Shown: piece by piece, positions 1-11,485 of the stretch
Layout: every line of letters starts with the position of its first letter
Numbering within the stretch: the first letter of the stretch is position 1
Assembly (NCBI GenBank): GCA_947359465.1
Contig: OX375879.1
Span: 124,755,409-124,819,408 of the forward strand
DNA length: 64,000 nucleotides
Direction of reading: 5' to 3'
Origin: Metellina segmentata
Lineage: Eukaryota > Arthropoda > Arachnida > Araneae > Tetragnathidae
The notes under the pieces: generated by a model
Seen by the model: the letters and a program-made list of their open reading frames with translations, nothing else
Told to the model about the DNA's origin: nothing
The model's database searches: none
Made by a program: the position numbers and the translations under genes

Positions 1-968
1 GAAAAAGCAGGCTATACATGGGTTGGTTTGAATTAAGAGCAAGATGTTGTTGGCTATACTCTGCAGCACCTTTTCTTGACAATGGAGAAATATGCTTATG
101 GCAAGCGGAAGAAGCTCCTTGTCTGATATGTGAATGTAATGAGGCATCGCAATTTATAAATGTAATTTATTTGTTAACCAGACACATATGTAGCGAATTT
201 TTGTCGTAATTGGTGTGAAATGTTTAATATTTTACCTTTGAAGTGCAGTGTACTAATTTCATTTAGAATCGAGCACTGCAGCCAATTAAAGCCAACAAGT
301 AGTTCGCACACTCCCAATTCTTGTTGCTTAGCGCCATTGGCAGATAGTTTACTTATCTCTAGACTAACGTCTGTTGCATTTATTTTTGTTATTTTAATCT
401 CTATATTTAAATATTTTGTTATTAATAATGGAATTAACACCGAAATCTATTAGGAGTTACGTTTTTCACCGCACAAGAAAGGCAGTGCTCTGCAAAGACA
501 ATAGTTATGAATGTGTTCCATAAGTTGAAAGAATGGCATCCGTTCGATTTGAAAATAGGAGCCTATTTATGTTTCAAAAATCCAAGTAGGCTGCAATTTC
601 TAAAAGCATTGCATTAGCAGTTATTTTCTTGAATGTCATGAAGTTTAAAATAAAAATATGTCAAAAGCAGTGAGGGAAGATTAGTTTCTAGAGGAAGGAC
701 AAATTTAATTTTCCTCTTGCACGAAAGGCTTTTGCAAAAGTATAACATTTTGATTTCAAAGAACTGTTTCTTTAGTTTATTTTCTGAATTAACTAACATT
801 TTAAGAGCAGAGATTTGTCATTCTTCAGTATTTGTTAATTTTGTTCACATAGAAATGATGTATAGCCATTTTATGTGTTTCCTTTTATGCTAGGAAAATT
901 CAAACCACAAAATTTTGAAAATATGTTTCCCTAAGCATTTTTAATGAGGTTCGTATCTTATTTATGGA
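1..968. other. AT-rich stretch without recognised gene
   Basis: Only short open frames under 90 codons occur on either strand and none has a recognisable domain or convincing splice context. If the ACBD5-like gene extends upstream, this could be intron sequence, but no exon is supportable here. Confidence 0.5.
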
Positions 969-1262
969 ATGTGATGATTTATTGAGAGGACACTCGAGAT
1001 TATTCGAGATCTCTATAAATTTTTTTTCTATTCTATTAATATGCTTGTAGTAGTGTTAAAAAATAATCATTAAAAAATATTTATTTACAATACAATAGGT
1101 ACAAAAAGTGTTATCAATATAGTTTAAATAATTAAAAGTGTATGTCTGTTTTATAAACTATTGTATTATATAAATATTTTTTAATGATTAATATTTTTAA
1201 AATTCTACTTAAAATTTAAGATGGCTGTAATCTTGTGTGTCCTCTAAATAAACAATCACATG
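969..1262. repeat. Foldback MITE-like element with nested inverted repeats
   Basis: The outer ends match as inverted repeats: ATGTGATGATTTATTGAGAG at the left and its near complement at the right, continuing through the GGACAC motif. Inside them a second inverted pair (about 1058-1100 and 1160-1200) forms a long AT-rich hairpin. There is no coding capacity. A non-autonomous DNA transposon is the best reading; no target duplication was found, so the superfamily is unassigned. Confidence 0.6.
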
Positions 1263-1322
1263 AGCCATAAGAAGTATATTGATTCATATTGAATGAAAAT
1301 AACTCAATATTGTGAAGCAGAT

Positions 1323-1485
1323 ATTGAGTATTGTTGAAAAAGAACATCGAGCAGTATCATAAAGCTAATATTGAGCAACGACAAAAAATAACATTGAGCA
1401 ATATCGTAAAACTGTTATCGAGCAATGTCAGAAAACAATATTTATCAATGTCGAAAACCGATACTGAGCAATATTGCCAGTGGGG
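1323..1485. repeat. Degenerate 23-24 bp tandem repeat, about 7 units
   Basis: The motif ATTGAGCAATATC, with variants ATCGAGCAATGTC and ACTGAGCAATATT, starts at 1323, 1346, 1370, 1393, 1417, 1440 and 1463, giving spacings of 23, 24, 23, 24, 23 and 23. The open frame across it (1331-1642, +) is explained by the repeat and is not called as a gene. Confidence 0.65.
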
Positions 1486-3093
1486 GGTTATTTTTACGTT
1501 GGGCAATATTGATTTTGATATTGGCCGAGATATATGTGCTACCTGGGATACTTTTGGAAAAAATTTAGAAGTCAATAATTTAAACAAATACCATTACAAA
1601 TTCAAAAAATATCTTTCGATATTATCTATTATAATTATATAAAAATGACTTTTTCAAAACTATTATAATGGTGCTTTTCTTATAAACTGACAGGCAAGCT
1701 GTCAAAATATTTATGTGCCAAATATAAGGTCAAATTAGATTAATGTGCCAGGTTGAAAGCTTGTAAGTGTGACGTCTTCTCGGAACCTTTGCCTGCAACC
1801 ATGGGTCAATCATTACTGTCTTCAGTTAACACTCTCCTGAAATACCAAAACGATCTTTTTCTGCTTCGTTTCACTGTGTTTCCCAATAACTTTTTCTCTT
1901 TTGTGATGTTTTTCACCACATGGTGCCTTGTGTTTGACCCAGCTTGGCCAAACGTGGCTCTTGCTCAATAAAACCCCAAAACAACCAACCAATCCCAATA
2001 TTATAACTACATTTCCTACACCAACTGAGAAATAGATTCTTAGTGCAGTCATTAAGAAGGAAAAAAGTGTTTTATAATCTTTATCAAGCTCAGTACTATA
2101 TTCTATTCAAGGATTGTGGGTTAATGGTGAAATAACATTTGTATTATAGAACTGGTCCTTGGCTTGAAATAGTTTCTTGAGTAATTGCATTTCATATTAT
2201 TTGTGCGTCAAAATCAGAGTAAGTAATTTGCTTTTTATTCAGTTCAAAAAATTATATGCTGTGTTTTGAAAGCAACAGGATTTAGAATGAATGTATGTCA
2301 GCAAAGGTAACAAAATATATTGTTGCCCTTGTTTCGAACAAACGACCTCGCAGTATAATGAGTAGTCGTAAAGCAACTACCCCTGTGTACGAGCTCCTAG
2401 TGACCACAATTTTCTCTGAATAAGAATTAAACTTGAGATTTCGAGGTATGCCCTCAAGATTTATGTAAATAACAAGAATAAAGATCTCATGGTTACGGAT
2501 ACAATTAAGAAATTTCAAATAAAGCAACCACATTTTTATTTATCATATGATTCGGTACAATGGAAAACAGAATGGCGTTGAAATTTTGCCTTTAGCTCTA
2601 AAAATCACTGCGAAAGCTTTGTCAAAGAAGATGAATGTAAACAAGAGGAAAGAAAGGCAACAAGCAGCAGTGATAATACACTCAACTTTCATAAATCACT
2701 AGCACCTATCATGAAACACCAACTGCCAACCACCTCTTTGGTACATCATTGCAACCAGTTCCTATTAATAGACTGGAAGTTTAGTCGGTAGGGTGTCTTT
2801 GCCTCGAGGAGTTTCCCCTAAACAGCATAATGAATGGGTCAAGTATTATTGCATTCTGATAGGTACTTGTGATTTATGCAAATTATATGCATTAATACTG
2901 GTGTTTATTGCCTTTCTTTTCTCTTTTGGTGTACACACTCATTCTCTTTGATAGTGCTTTTGCAATCATTTATGAGCAAAAAAATAAATTTTTCACTGTG
3001 CTGATTAAGTAAGTAGGTATTGCTGTTAGAAATTTATTGGATGTATCCCTAACTGCAATAACCCGATTTTCATGTACATAACTCTCCAGCACG
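1486..3093. other. Non-coding stretch, nothing recognised
   Basis: Short frames only (83 codons or fewer). No domain, no splice-bounded exon and no clear repeat was recognised on either strand. Confidence 0.45.
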
Positions 3094-3573
3094 CAGAGAT
3101 GCCAACTTCTTCGGATTCTCCGTAGTTTCTACGGAAATGAATCGGGTAGTACAGATTACATAATCAAATTATTTTTTTCTGCAGAAAAATTCAATTTTAT
3201 TTATTTTCCACAACTCAACAATTAGTTTACTTTTTTCTGTATTTTTTTTTTCATTATTATATATTTTTTTGGTAAATGGGAGAGATTGCTTAAATTTAAT
3301 TATTAAATGTTTTTTTATATATAATTCTTTCATACATAATTATTGGTTCTATATATGTGTTTTCATGTATGATATACCTTACTAATCATAAATAATATAA
3401 TTAGTTGCATATATGTTTCAAATTTGTAATTAAATATTTGAATTTAGGATATATGCGTGTTATTCAAACCAATTTCTCAAATTTTTACTTTCTAACTACT
3501 GAAAAATTCTTAAAACTACGGATTTTTTTCATTTGGTACAACTGAAAACTTCCATCGCTGGTTGGCATCTCTG
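3094..3573. mobile_element. hAT-like MITE (CAGAGATGCCAAC termini)
   Basis: A 480-bp AT-rich segment starts with CAGAGATGCCAAC and ends with the exact reverse complement GTTGGCATCTCTG. CAG..CTG termini are usual for hAT elements. It has no coding capacity. The flanks (CCAGCACG on the left, AGTACATA on the right) do not form an obvious 8-bp duplication, so the insertion is old or the flanks have changed. Confidence 0.6.
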
Positions 3574-4760
3574 AGTACATACCTTTAAATCGCGTATTTC
3601 ATTCTAAATCTTGGAAAATTACGGTTGCTAAGGCCTTTTATCTCGTTGAAGATGCCCGATATTTCTGTAGAGTATGGAAACACCTTAGGACAAGAGATTT
3701 CGAATATTCAATAAATGTGTCGGTTTTAGAATAAGAAAGGACAAAAAATTAAAAGATTTGGGGGGGGGGGTTCCAAATAATTTGGAATATGTGTTCATTT
3801 TGTTCATCTCATTTCTTGTATTTGTTTGAGGTTTTTTTTAAAAACTTATTTGTTCTTTGAGGAGAAGAGGATTTAGATCTTTTCGCTCTACCCCTTGGAG
3901 CACATCCTCAGTTGTGCACGGGCTGCACTAACCCTCAGGGATCTTTTCTTTTCCCCTGGGGCAGACTGCCTCTGGTAAACATGGGGTTCGTGACCCCAGG
4001 ACACGCAAGTAATCTTTTTCTACCTGCTCTCTGTTCTTTCTTCAAATTCGTCTTAACGACCTGAAAAATGATTGATCATTGTGTCCAGACACTTTAAAGA
4101 AAGATTCGTACACAGTTTCGTATCACTTTTTTTGTAAATATAATTTTTCAACCGTTTTTTTAAAAAAGCGGCTGATACTTAACCGTTAAAGAATTTTGTT
4201 TCGTCCACTGGCTTTAATTGAAGAATTTCCTGCTGATGATACTTTAATCAAACATTGATTTTAAGTCAAATATGTTGGATTGTTTGAATAAGTTATTTGA
4301 TTGAAAAATTATTTGTGCTTTGTGTATTAATTTTTACAGTGTATAATTCTTAAATTGTTTATTGGCTATTAGATGTTAAATTATTTCTTGATTTTTCACC
4401 TAAAAAATGCCGTAAGTTGCTTAAGTATAACCTGGAATTTTGTAAAAATGTGTCTGGAAAACCTGAAATGGCCAGGAAATTTTATTTCTGAAATACAGTG
4501 GGAACCCTGCATAAAATGCAAAACCAAACAACTTTTTACTGCATTATAGTTTATTTGATATCCTTCTCCGAGGACAGCTTCCCGAGCTCAGGAGTATTTT
4601 TCTTCTGAACTTGCACAAACTTGCATGAGTTTAAAATCAGCTTTCCCTTCTCCCCAACTCTGATGAATGTTTGATGTAGCATTGCTTCAGTGGCAGTCTC
4701 TTCAAGGCCATTGTAATGTAATTGCACTGTGCTGTAACTTTGCTTGTTCCACTTTTCCAG
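3574..4760. other. Probable intron upstream of ACBD5-like exon
   Basis: No coding signal. The segment ends in a pyrimidine-rich tract and CAG that fits a 3' splice site for the exon starting at 4761. The rest of the gene, including the acyl-CoA-binding domain, would lie upstream and is not found in this window. Confidence 0.5.
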
Positions 4761-4953
4761 GAGGAAGCGGCAGAAACCCCAGCGCTGCTCAACAAGCCTT
4801 CCAGCAGCAGCCCACCCGTGCTGAGTACCAAAGGACCGATCATCGTGAGCGTCCGGGGCGGAGGCAACAATGGTCTTGGTGGAGCAGAAGGCAACTCTCC
4901 TGCTGGTGGTGCGGCCGGTGGCAGGAACCATCGCTTCTCTAGACAACCCAGAA
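4761..4953 (+). CDS. ACBD5: ACBD5-like protein, internal exon (linker region)
   Basis: The exon opens after a TTTTCCAG acceptor in phase 0 and closes at GTAAGG in phase 1. Its last base plus the first two bases of the exon at 7030 make a Ser codon, which keeps one continuous frame. It encodes a low-complexity linker rich in Ser, Pro and Gly, with a KGPIIVSVRGGG stretch and a Gly/Ala/Asn-rich run. The exon is placed in ACBD5 because the frame leads directly into the diagnostic coiled coil and tail anchor of the next two exons; on its own it would not be identifiable. ACBD5 proteins are tail-anchored peroxisomal proteins that bind very-long-chain acyl-CoA and tether peroxisomes to the ER. The open frame runs past 4953 to 5084, but that part is intronic if the donor is right. 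The base before the donor is A rather than the usual G. Confidence 0.7.
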
Positions 4954-5099
4954 GTAAGGAGCTCCTTCTCAAACGGTTCATCCATGACGGAAATCCGACT
5001 CGCTTTGTACATATGCGTGAAACATTACTAAATGTGAATCCCTCAATTGTAATTTTTGCCACAGGTAACTTTATGTTACTGTGATGACTCTTTTTCTAA

Positions 5100-6620
5100 C
5101 ATGCTCCTCGTAGCTACGCTCATCTGGCTCACGCATCACTTTAGCCATTTGATTTTCCCCACCTCCTGAGCACATCTTCTGTATGTGTGTATGGGCATCA
5201 TGACCACGAGTGATCCCCACACTAATTTTCTTTTTCTTCATTCCACTTTGTGTTTGGTGAAGCTTGTCCTTGCACCGTAAACAACCAACCAACCATGTAG
5301 ATGAAAAAATAGTCCCAACTCCTTCCCTCTGATACTGCAGTTTTCTTTGTTTCTTGAACTGAGATTTTATGTAAGTCCTGCAGTTCCACAAAGGGAGAGG
5401 TGGAGAAGGTTAGGGCAGGGAGAGGGATGATTTAGCCAATCTGTCAGCTTCCTCTACTGGAGAACAATCTCACCACCACCCTCAGTGAGGTGACTGATAG
5501 TTTCTTTGCAATGTGCCTCAGCCGTTGAATACGCGTGGTTTCTATCAGTAAGAGCCTGAATTGCGGCAGTTGAGTCGATAAATAAAACAATTTTCTTATC
5601 CCTTCTAGTGGCTAGGGCCTCAACAGCTATACAAACAGTGTAAATCTCACCATCAAAGTTGTCATAGTAATTTCCAACCGCCCTACTCAGCTGAAAATAA
5701 TAGCAAAAGACCCCAGCACCCGCCCTATTAGAATCAGAGTCAGCAGAGCCATCAGTATAGACATGGAGCCAGTCAGGGAGAGGATATCTCTCTTAGATGG
5801 TAGCCATCCCGAATGATCTCAACTCAGCATCAGTATAGTTTGTCTTGTTGCAAGGAAGAACCAACTGGAGGTCCACCTTGGCAATGTATGTGCAGTCCAC
5901 CTCAAGGGCATCCATACAAGGCTGTCTACAGATGTCAGGCATGTCAATTCTGTTGCCAATTTCATTTACGCGGTTTAAAAAAGTTATTTGCGTTTTTAAT
6001 CTGCTTATTGCTGGATCAGACCCCCGCCAGTAGCTGTTGCCATTTCCAAGCAATTTCTCGCTGAGAACAAGGGCAGCCCTGTCTCGATGCTCAGACAGTG
6101 GTTCTATGCCACTCTGATGTTCCAAAGATTGAATAGGAGTAGATTTTGATCCACTAGTGATTAAACGCAGAGCACAATTTTGTTCAACATCGAGCTTAGC
6201 AAGAGTGTTGGCACAAGCCGTAACCTAAAGTTTGGAACCATAGTCAATGCTGAACCTGACATTAAATTTATAGGTGTTAGCATGGACCTCTTGAGTTGAA
6301 TTCCCACAATTCTCTTCATTAAATTCATCCGCTTATGCACTCAATCTCTTGTTTTTAAAATGTGATGTTTCCAGCTAAGTTTAGGATCCCAAACCACCCC
6401 TAAATAAGTAGGATTTGCCGTATGCGGTAAAGATTGTCCTTTGAAGTAGAGAGCAGGAGAATGATTTTTGGTACTCAGAGTAAAAAGCTGGAAGGTTGTC
6501 TTGTCTGGGTTCACCACCATTTTATTACAATCGGCTAATTTAGTTAAAGCCTTATTGAGAAGGTCTTTGAGTTTTTTAACATCATATCCAGTTGTCCAAA
6601 TAACTAGGTCAGATAACAGA
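5100..6620 (-). pseudogene. Non-LTR retrotransposon (LINE) 3' fragment: RT end plus RNase H
   Basis: Reading the minus strand, the fragment begins at about 6620 inside the RT domain at a YADD-like site that now reads LSDLVIWT. It continues through YLGVVWDPKLSWKHHI, the usual block after the RT palm in I/Jockey-type LINEs. After stops and frameshifts there is an RNase H-like region (TDGSADSDSNRAGAGVF, then LFIDSTAAIQAL, roughly 5750-5480). The longest surviving frame is 5793-6125. The 5' part (endonuclease and most of RT) is missing, as expected from incomplete reverse transcription. It lies antisense in the ACBD5-like intron 4954-7029 and is dead. The clade is uncertain; an I- or Jockey-type element with RNase H is my reading. 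Confidence 0.75.
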
Positions 6621-6623
6621 TCA

Positions 6624-6835
6624 TAATATTACGAGATTAACTTGGTTTATTCAAAATTGTAAAAGGAACTAGATGGAAGTGGTTTTTTACTGATGCGGCT
6701 ATTAGTTTAGATTGCATTAAGTGTTTAAAAAAAAAAGCAAAATCACTTGTGACATGAGTGTTGGTTTGCGAAGCAAACCAAATGGGATTGCGTACCAATC
6801 CACAGGGGTTGGCAAGCTGGGGCGGAACCCCCTAA
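6624..6835 (+). mobile_element. Helitron 3'-end fragment (family 2)
   Basis: The fragment ends in a short GC hairpin (GGGGCGGAACCCC) followed by CTAA and then T, matching the Helitron 3' rule of a hairpin, then CTRR, then insertion before T. About 150 bp of its left part recurs at 39647-39803 (ATTACGAGATTAAC and what follows). No RepHel coding is present. It abuts the LINE fragment. Confidence 0.65.
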
Positions 6836-7029
6836 TATGAAAAGAATAAGAAATCAAACTCGCAACAGCAGCTGGGAGACCGGCTACACCAAGCCCGGTT
6901 GAAAATTGTATTAAATAGTAGTTTTCAGGTTGTAAATCCCTGCTTTTAGGGCAAAAAATATGGTTAATGTGATTGCCATACCGCACTAACCTTTTGTGTA
7001 GTGCTTTTAAACTAAACGTTTCTTTGCAG

Positions 7030-7256
7030 GTTCCGATTACCCCTTGCAAGCTGCCTCGAACAGCAATTTGATAGGGGGTGCCGGAGGCGGCCGCAGAAGT
7101 GGGGGAGACATTCCAGTCGAGCTGTCTCCCGACGTAGGGGAGCAACTGGCGATGGCTGTGATACGGTTGCAGCACATCATGGAGCAAGTGGTCGTGCGTC
7201 TCGATTCGCTCGAAACTCTGATCATCCAGAAGAATTCCACTAATGCAGCAATGCAG
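7030..7256 (+). CDS. ACBD5: ACBD5-like protein, coiled-coil exon
   Basis: The exon starts after TTTGCAG and ends at CAG followed by GTGTGT, phase 0. It encodes a Gly-rich stretch (GGAGGGRRSGGD) and then a helical, coiled-coil-like block: VGEQLAMAVIRLQHIMEQ, followed by VVVRLDSLETLI. This arrangement, QLA..RLQ..M..V..RL..LE just before a C-terminal tail anchor, is characteristic of vertebrate and invertebrate ACBD5. The coiled coil is expected to sit in the cytosol beside the peroxisome membrane. Both splice sites are canonical and the frame joins the exons at 4761 and 14613 without a stop. Confidence 0.82.
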
Positions 7257-7458
7257 GTGTGTTCCTTTTAGGTACAACAGTGCCCTGTGTTCGTAGTAGG
7301 CGATGTGGCGGTGAGCTGTTCGTGAAACCTGTTCCGAGCTGTTTAAAATTCACCTTAAATACATAAAACACGAAAAAAAATTTAATTGTTTCATGACTTC
7401 TACAGTTTAATTCCAATTAAAATATGTGTACATCATGTTTCATTTAATATTCATAACA

Positions 7459-7770
7459 GTGCGACCCACCGGTTTGGTGGTTAAGGTGTTGGCCTCTAGA
7501 TCGAAAGGTTCCCAGTTCAAATCCAGGTCAGTGCATGTTTGTTTGTAAGCGTATGGTGTAGAGGCGGCTGGTTCATCTTAAATCTATCGTAGCAGAAAGT
7601 CCTCACGTTGGGTTGGTGCGGAAGTTTGGAGTGCCAGCACTAGTGTTGACTCGTCGTCTGACCATGGTTCAAAATGACATGGTGTTGTCCTCGGATCTTA
7701 CCCTAAAGGGATTGATCCCGGACCGTAGTCAACAGCCCGTTGTGTTGCTCTAGTATGCTGTGAATTAAAA
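7459..7770 (+). mobile_element. tRNA-derived SINE, near full length
   Basis: The 5' end carries pol III promoter elements in tRNA-like positions: an A-box-like TGGTTAAGGTGTTGG at about 7477 and a B-box-like AGTTCAAATCC at 7514-7524. A body follows that is shared with other copies in this window, ending CCCGTTGTGTTGCTCTAGTA and then an A-rich tail near 7765. This is the only near full-length copy in + orientation and it lies in the large ACBD5-like intron. It is more diverged than the copies at 32326 and 38975, so probably older. Confidence 0.85.
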
Positions 7771-9758
7771 ATAAGTTTTTTATTTATTTATTTAATTTTT
7801 TTTTAAGGTGACTAATACTGAAGTTTATTTTGAGCTTTGGTGTAATTATGAATGCCCCATAAGTTTATTTTCATTACAAATCTGGTTTTACTATCCATAT
7901 ATTTTTCTTGTGCCACTCTTGCACCAGGGATGTGATGTTTTCAAATTTCATCATCACTATGAGAGGATGGCAATTTAAAATGTTAGGGCATTCGCAATTA
8001 TTTTAATTTTTAGCAAGCACATTTTTTTCTTGACATTTCCATTTTGCAGCACATGGAAAAACAGAGCTTGTAAATGTCATCAGTGTATACAAAGCAAAAT
8101 CAATCAGTTATTCGGTTTTTCAGAAAACATAAGTTCAATTTTACAGCTTGTTTTAAAAGAATTGCTGCTATCAACGAATGTTTCACGGCTATCTGAGTTG
8201 CATAAAAACTGCTTCAACTTGTAAAGTAAGCAAACTCGACTTTCTGTCACTTTCAATAAAAAATTATAAATTTTGAAAAGTTCCAGTTCATATACTTCCT
8301 AACTGATATTATTCCAAGATCAGCTAAGTCTTATTTAAAATTTGTTTTACTCCAACAGATATTCAATTGCAACTCAAGTGTCCTTATGGTACTTTTTTCA
8401 ATCGAGATATTTGGTTTCTATGTGGAAACCACATATGTGACTATGCAGTACAGCTTTTAATAATACCCATGAAACATAAAAAGAAAATGTAAATTTGATC
8501 AATTTCAATCATCTTGTAATGGAAATCTATGTAAAAATTTAGAAATTTCACAACATGGCTATCTTTTTGCATATAATGTTACCAATCTTGTTTTTAACTG
8601 TTTTTTGAACTTGCAAGTCCTTGTAAAATAAGTAGGTACACAGCTTACTTCAAAATGTTTTGTATGTTTTACTTATTTTTATGAAGCAGAATTCTACAAA
8701 CCAATACTTATTCAACCAAAGACAAAAAAAGTTGTTTGAAATATACACACCCCCATGAAATTACCCTTGTCTTGTGATATTCACCAGAAAATAAATAATC
8801 TATTAAAACCGTACTGCTAAATAATTATCTACACTATGTAAAATTCAAGAACACATAGAATAGAGCATTGAAATTCCAGCCATTCAAAAAAATACAGAAT
8901 TCTGTAAAAACAAGATATGTACAAACATGTCAAATTTTGACAAGACTTTTGGCCAACAATAATCATTTTTTTACAAAAACTCGTTAATAATGCTTAGAAA
9001 TGCTCAAATATGACTGCAATAGTTCACTGTCTTAACTCAAATACAAAATTCTGAATCTAATTAGTTTAAATTAAACATTATTTCTTGTGTTGCCAGGTAC
9101 CAAGTAGCAAAATTACATTTTTGTGATCAATTAGTTTTTCATTTGAGCTTTTCATGTTTCATTACAAGTTATTAAAAAAAAAAAAAGATTTAGAAAATAT
9201 TTTTTTAATTCAAACTTAAGTATTAGAATTTAAGTTCTTTAAATATATTTTTTGGGAAAAAATTGCTTTTCGGGATTTCAAATTGTTTTTAGCCCCCTAT
9301 TTACACCTAGTGCACTACACCTATTGGGTTCCTAGGTAGCCTGCATTATCTAATTGGGTTCAAAAGCAATAAAAGAAGTCACTAATAGTCAACCCCTTGA
9401 AATAAATGTTTACATTGATTCGCAAGTAATTGTAGCAATTAAAAATTTATTCACGTTATGATCCTCTTTTATAAAAAAATAGCCCTTCGAATATAAATTT
9501 TCAATAAAAATTCTAAACTAAATTTTCAATAAAAACTCTAAAATAAATTTGTATTTAAAATTCTAAAATAAATTTTTGATAAAAATTTTTAATCAATTTT
9601 AAATGATCCTATTACATGTCAGCTTTCCGGGTAAGCTGACTTATTAGCAAAAGCTAGAGCGAATAAACAGCCTGGCACAAAAGAAAGTACCGTCCGACTC
9701 TCAGAGGTCAAGCATCTTAGACCACCAGATAGGACACATTTTATAAACCCGAGTTTAC
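7771..9758. other. AT-rich intron sequence
   Basis: Interior of the 7356-bp ACBD5-like intron (7257-14612). Only trivial frames occur. Around 9495-9590 there is a degenerate repeat of about 30 bp built on AATTTTCAATAAAAATTCTA. Nothing else was recognised. Confidence 0.5.
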
Positions 9759-10352
9759 CATCAACGGTGTTGTGTGCTTAAGAATACCCATAACCCACAG
9801 TCTTCAAAAAGGTATTTCTTAAGGTTGGCGAGCCGAGTAATGACGTCATCAATATGTCGTAGAGCATTGTACTTTTTTTTAAATTACTCTTAATTAAATA
9901 ATCATTGTTTCATGTAATAACAATATAGGTCGTAAGTGTAATAGTTTTCCTAATATTTAGCCCCAAATGTACATTTTATGAGTTTTTCCATTTCATAGTG
10001 AATGTTTGAAAGTCCAACAACTCTTAAACCGATAAGACAATAAAAAATTGGCAAGTTTTAAAATGTGTGCTAAGATTGTGGGGATTTGTCTTACTCTTGA
10101 AGCCAAGAACTGCTTGACCAGCCCGCTGTGGTGGGGTTCTTGAGAGTTAACACGGACCTCTCTGATGTATTACTATGGAGTTGTAATGTATTATAATCAC
10201 AAACAAAGACTAAATAACAAATATTTATGTATATTGTGTCTGTTGTATTGTAAGTGTCTTCATAGTAGTACCTATGGATTTAAAATATGTTTTAATAATT
10301 ACTCTATTATAATATTTACAAGCTAATTAACTAATGCTAAATCTTAATGTAG
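9759..10352. repeat. Left long terminal inverted repeat
   Basis: This pairs with 13372-14078 on the opposite strand. Similarity begins near TTTACCATCAAC and runs inward to about CTAATTAACTAATGCTAAAT. Identity is high but interrupted by small indels. Confidence 0.75.
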
Positions 10353-11485
10353 TAAGTATAAATGATACGGAAGATCACATGCTATCTTGATAAGTGTTTG
10401 AATAGAGAAAGAACATTTTTAAGAGAAAATGTCTCTCAAGCCCCTGAGCAGTGATTAGGGGCACGCATTGCCCGATGATCTTAATTATTTCAATTTAAAA
10501 TAGAAGGATCGTTTCGTTTTCCAGTTCAAAAATTCCTACTGTATTAATGGCCGTGTGAATTTACAACCACACAGGTGCAAAGATGTTACTCATTCGTAAC
10601 AAATAGATTGTAAAGGAGAATTCCATCTAAAAGCTGTACTAATGATTAGTACATTTGAAGATCAAGTATAAACCATTAGTCATCGAAGTTAATCAACAAA
10701 GTTGTACTTTATCAGTATCGAAAAATATACTAGGAACCTCAAATGATTTATCCTCACAAATACGGTGTCATTATCCCGTTGATTTTTCATACCTATCCTA
10801 TTAATTCAAGTGCGTTTGTCCTCTTATATATGCCCTGGTTTGTACCATAGCTGGAGTCTGTTCTCAGCAAGTTCAATTTCACTTTCTCACTATTGGATGT
10901 TTCTCTTTTTAACAGTTCAAGTTTATTGGTTCTACATTATTTATTGCGGGTTAAAAGGTAAGCTTTACTTATTTTAATATATTTCATACTGCCATTTAAA
11001 TAGTCTATTTGTAAGCATTATTTTGCCATACATTGTTGACGATTAAAACTGATGAGATATAAAAATGTTATATGGCAATATTATTTACAAATTTATATGT
11101 CTATTCATGTGTATTTAGATGAATAGTGAGGAAACATTGCACTTCTAAATTTAATTTAAAGGAGAGGTGGCTATTGTATCTAATATATATTTTGACTTTT
11201 TTTTTCAATCTAAGAAAATTTAAAATTGTTGCACTGGCAATATTAATACGTTTTACCGAAATTAGTCGAATCGAAAGAAACATTCTGTACCTGTAACATA
11301 TTAGGAAAATATTGCAATAAGAAATTTTTATCTTGATAAGGGTGATAATCAGCTTAAAATATTTAATTTTGTATGGATGGATGCATGATTAATAACAGCA
11401 TTTGCCAACTCTGATTCAGCTAGGGCTAGGTGGATGAAAACTAGATCATTACGGAGCAAAATAGTAACAAGTTTGTTAGAAGACA

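Noticed and set aside
4637..5062. Minus-strand frames of 141-153 codons opposite the ACBD5-like exon
   Set aside because: Shadows of the GC-rich exon on the + strand, which has splice sites and a continuous frame with two further exons.
7477..7530. Possible tRNA gene
   Set aside because: A and B boxes are present, but the sequence continues into a dispersed body with target duplications at other copies; it is a SINE head, not a functional tRNA.
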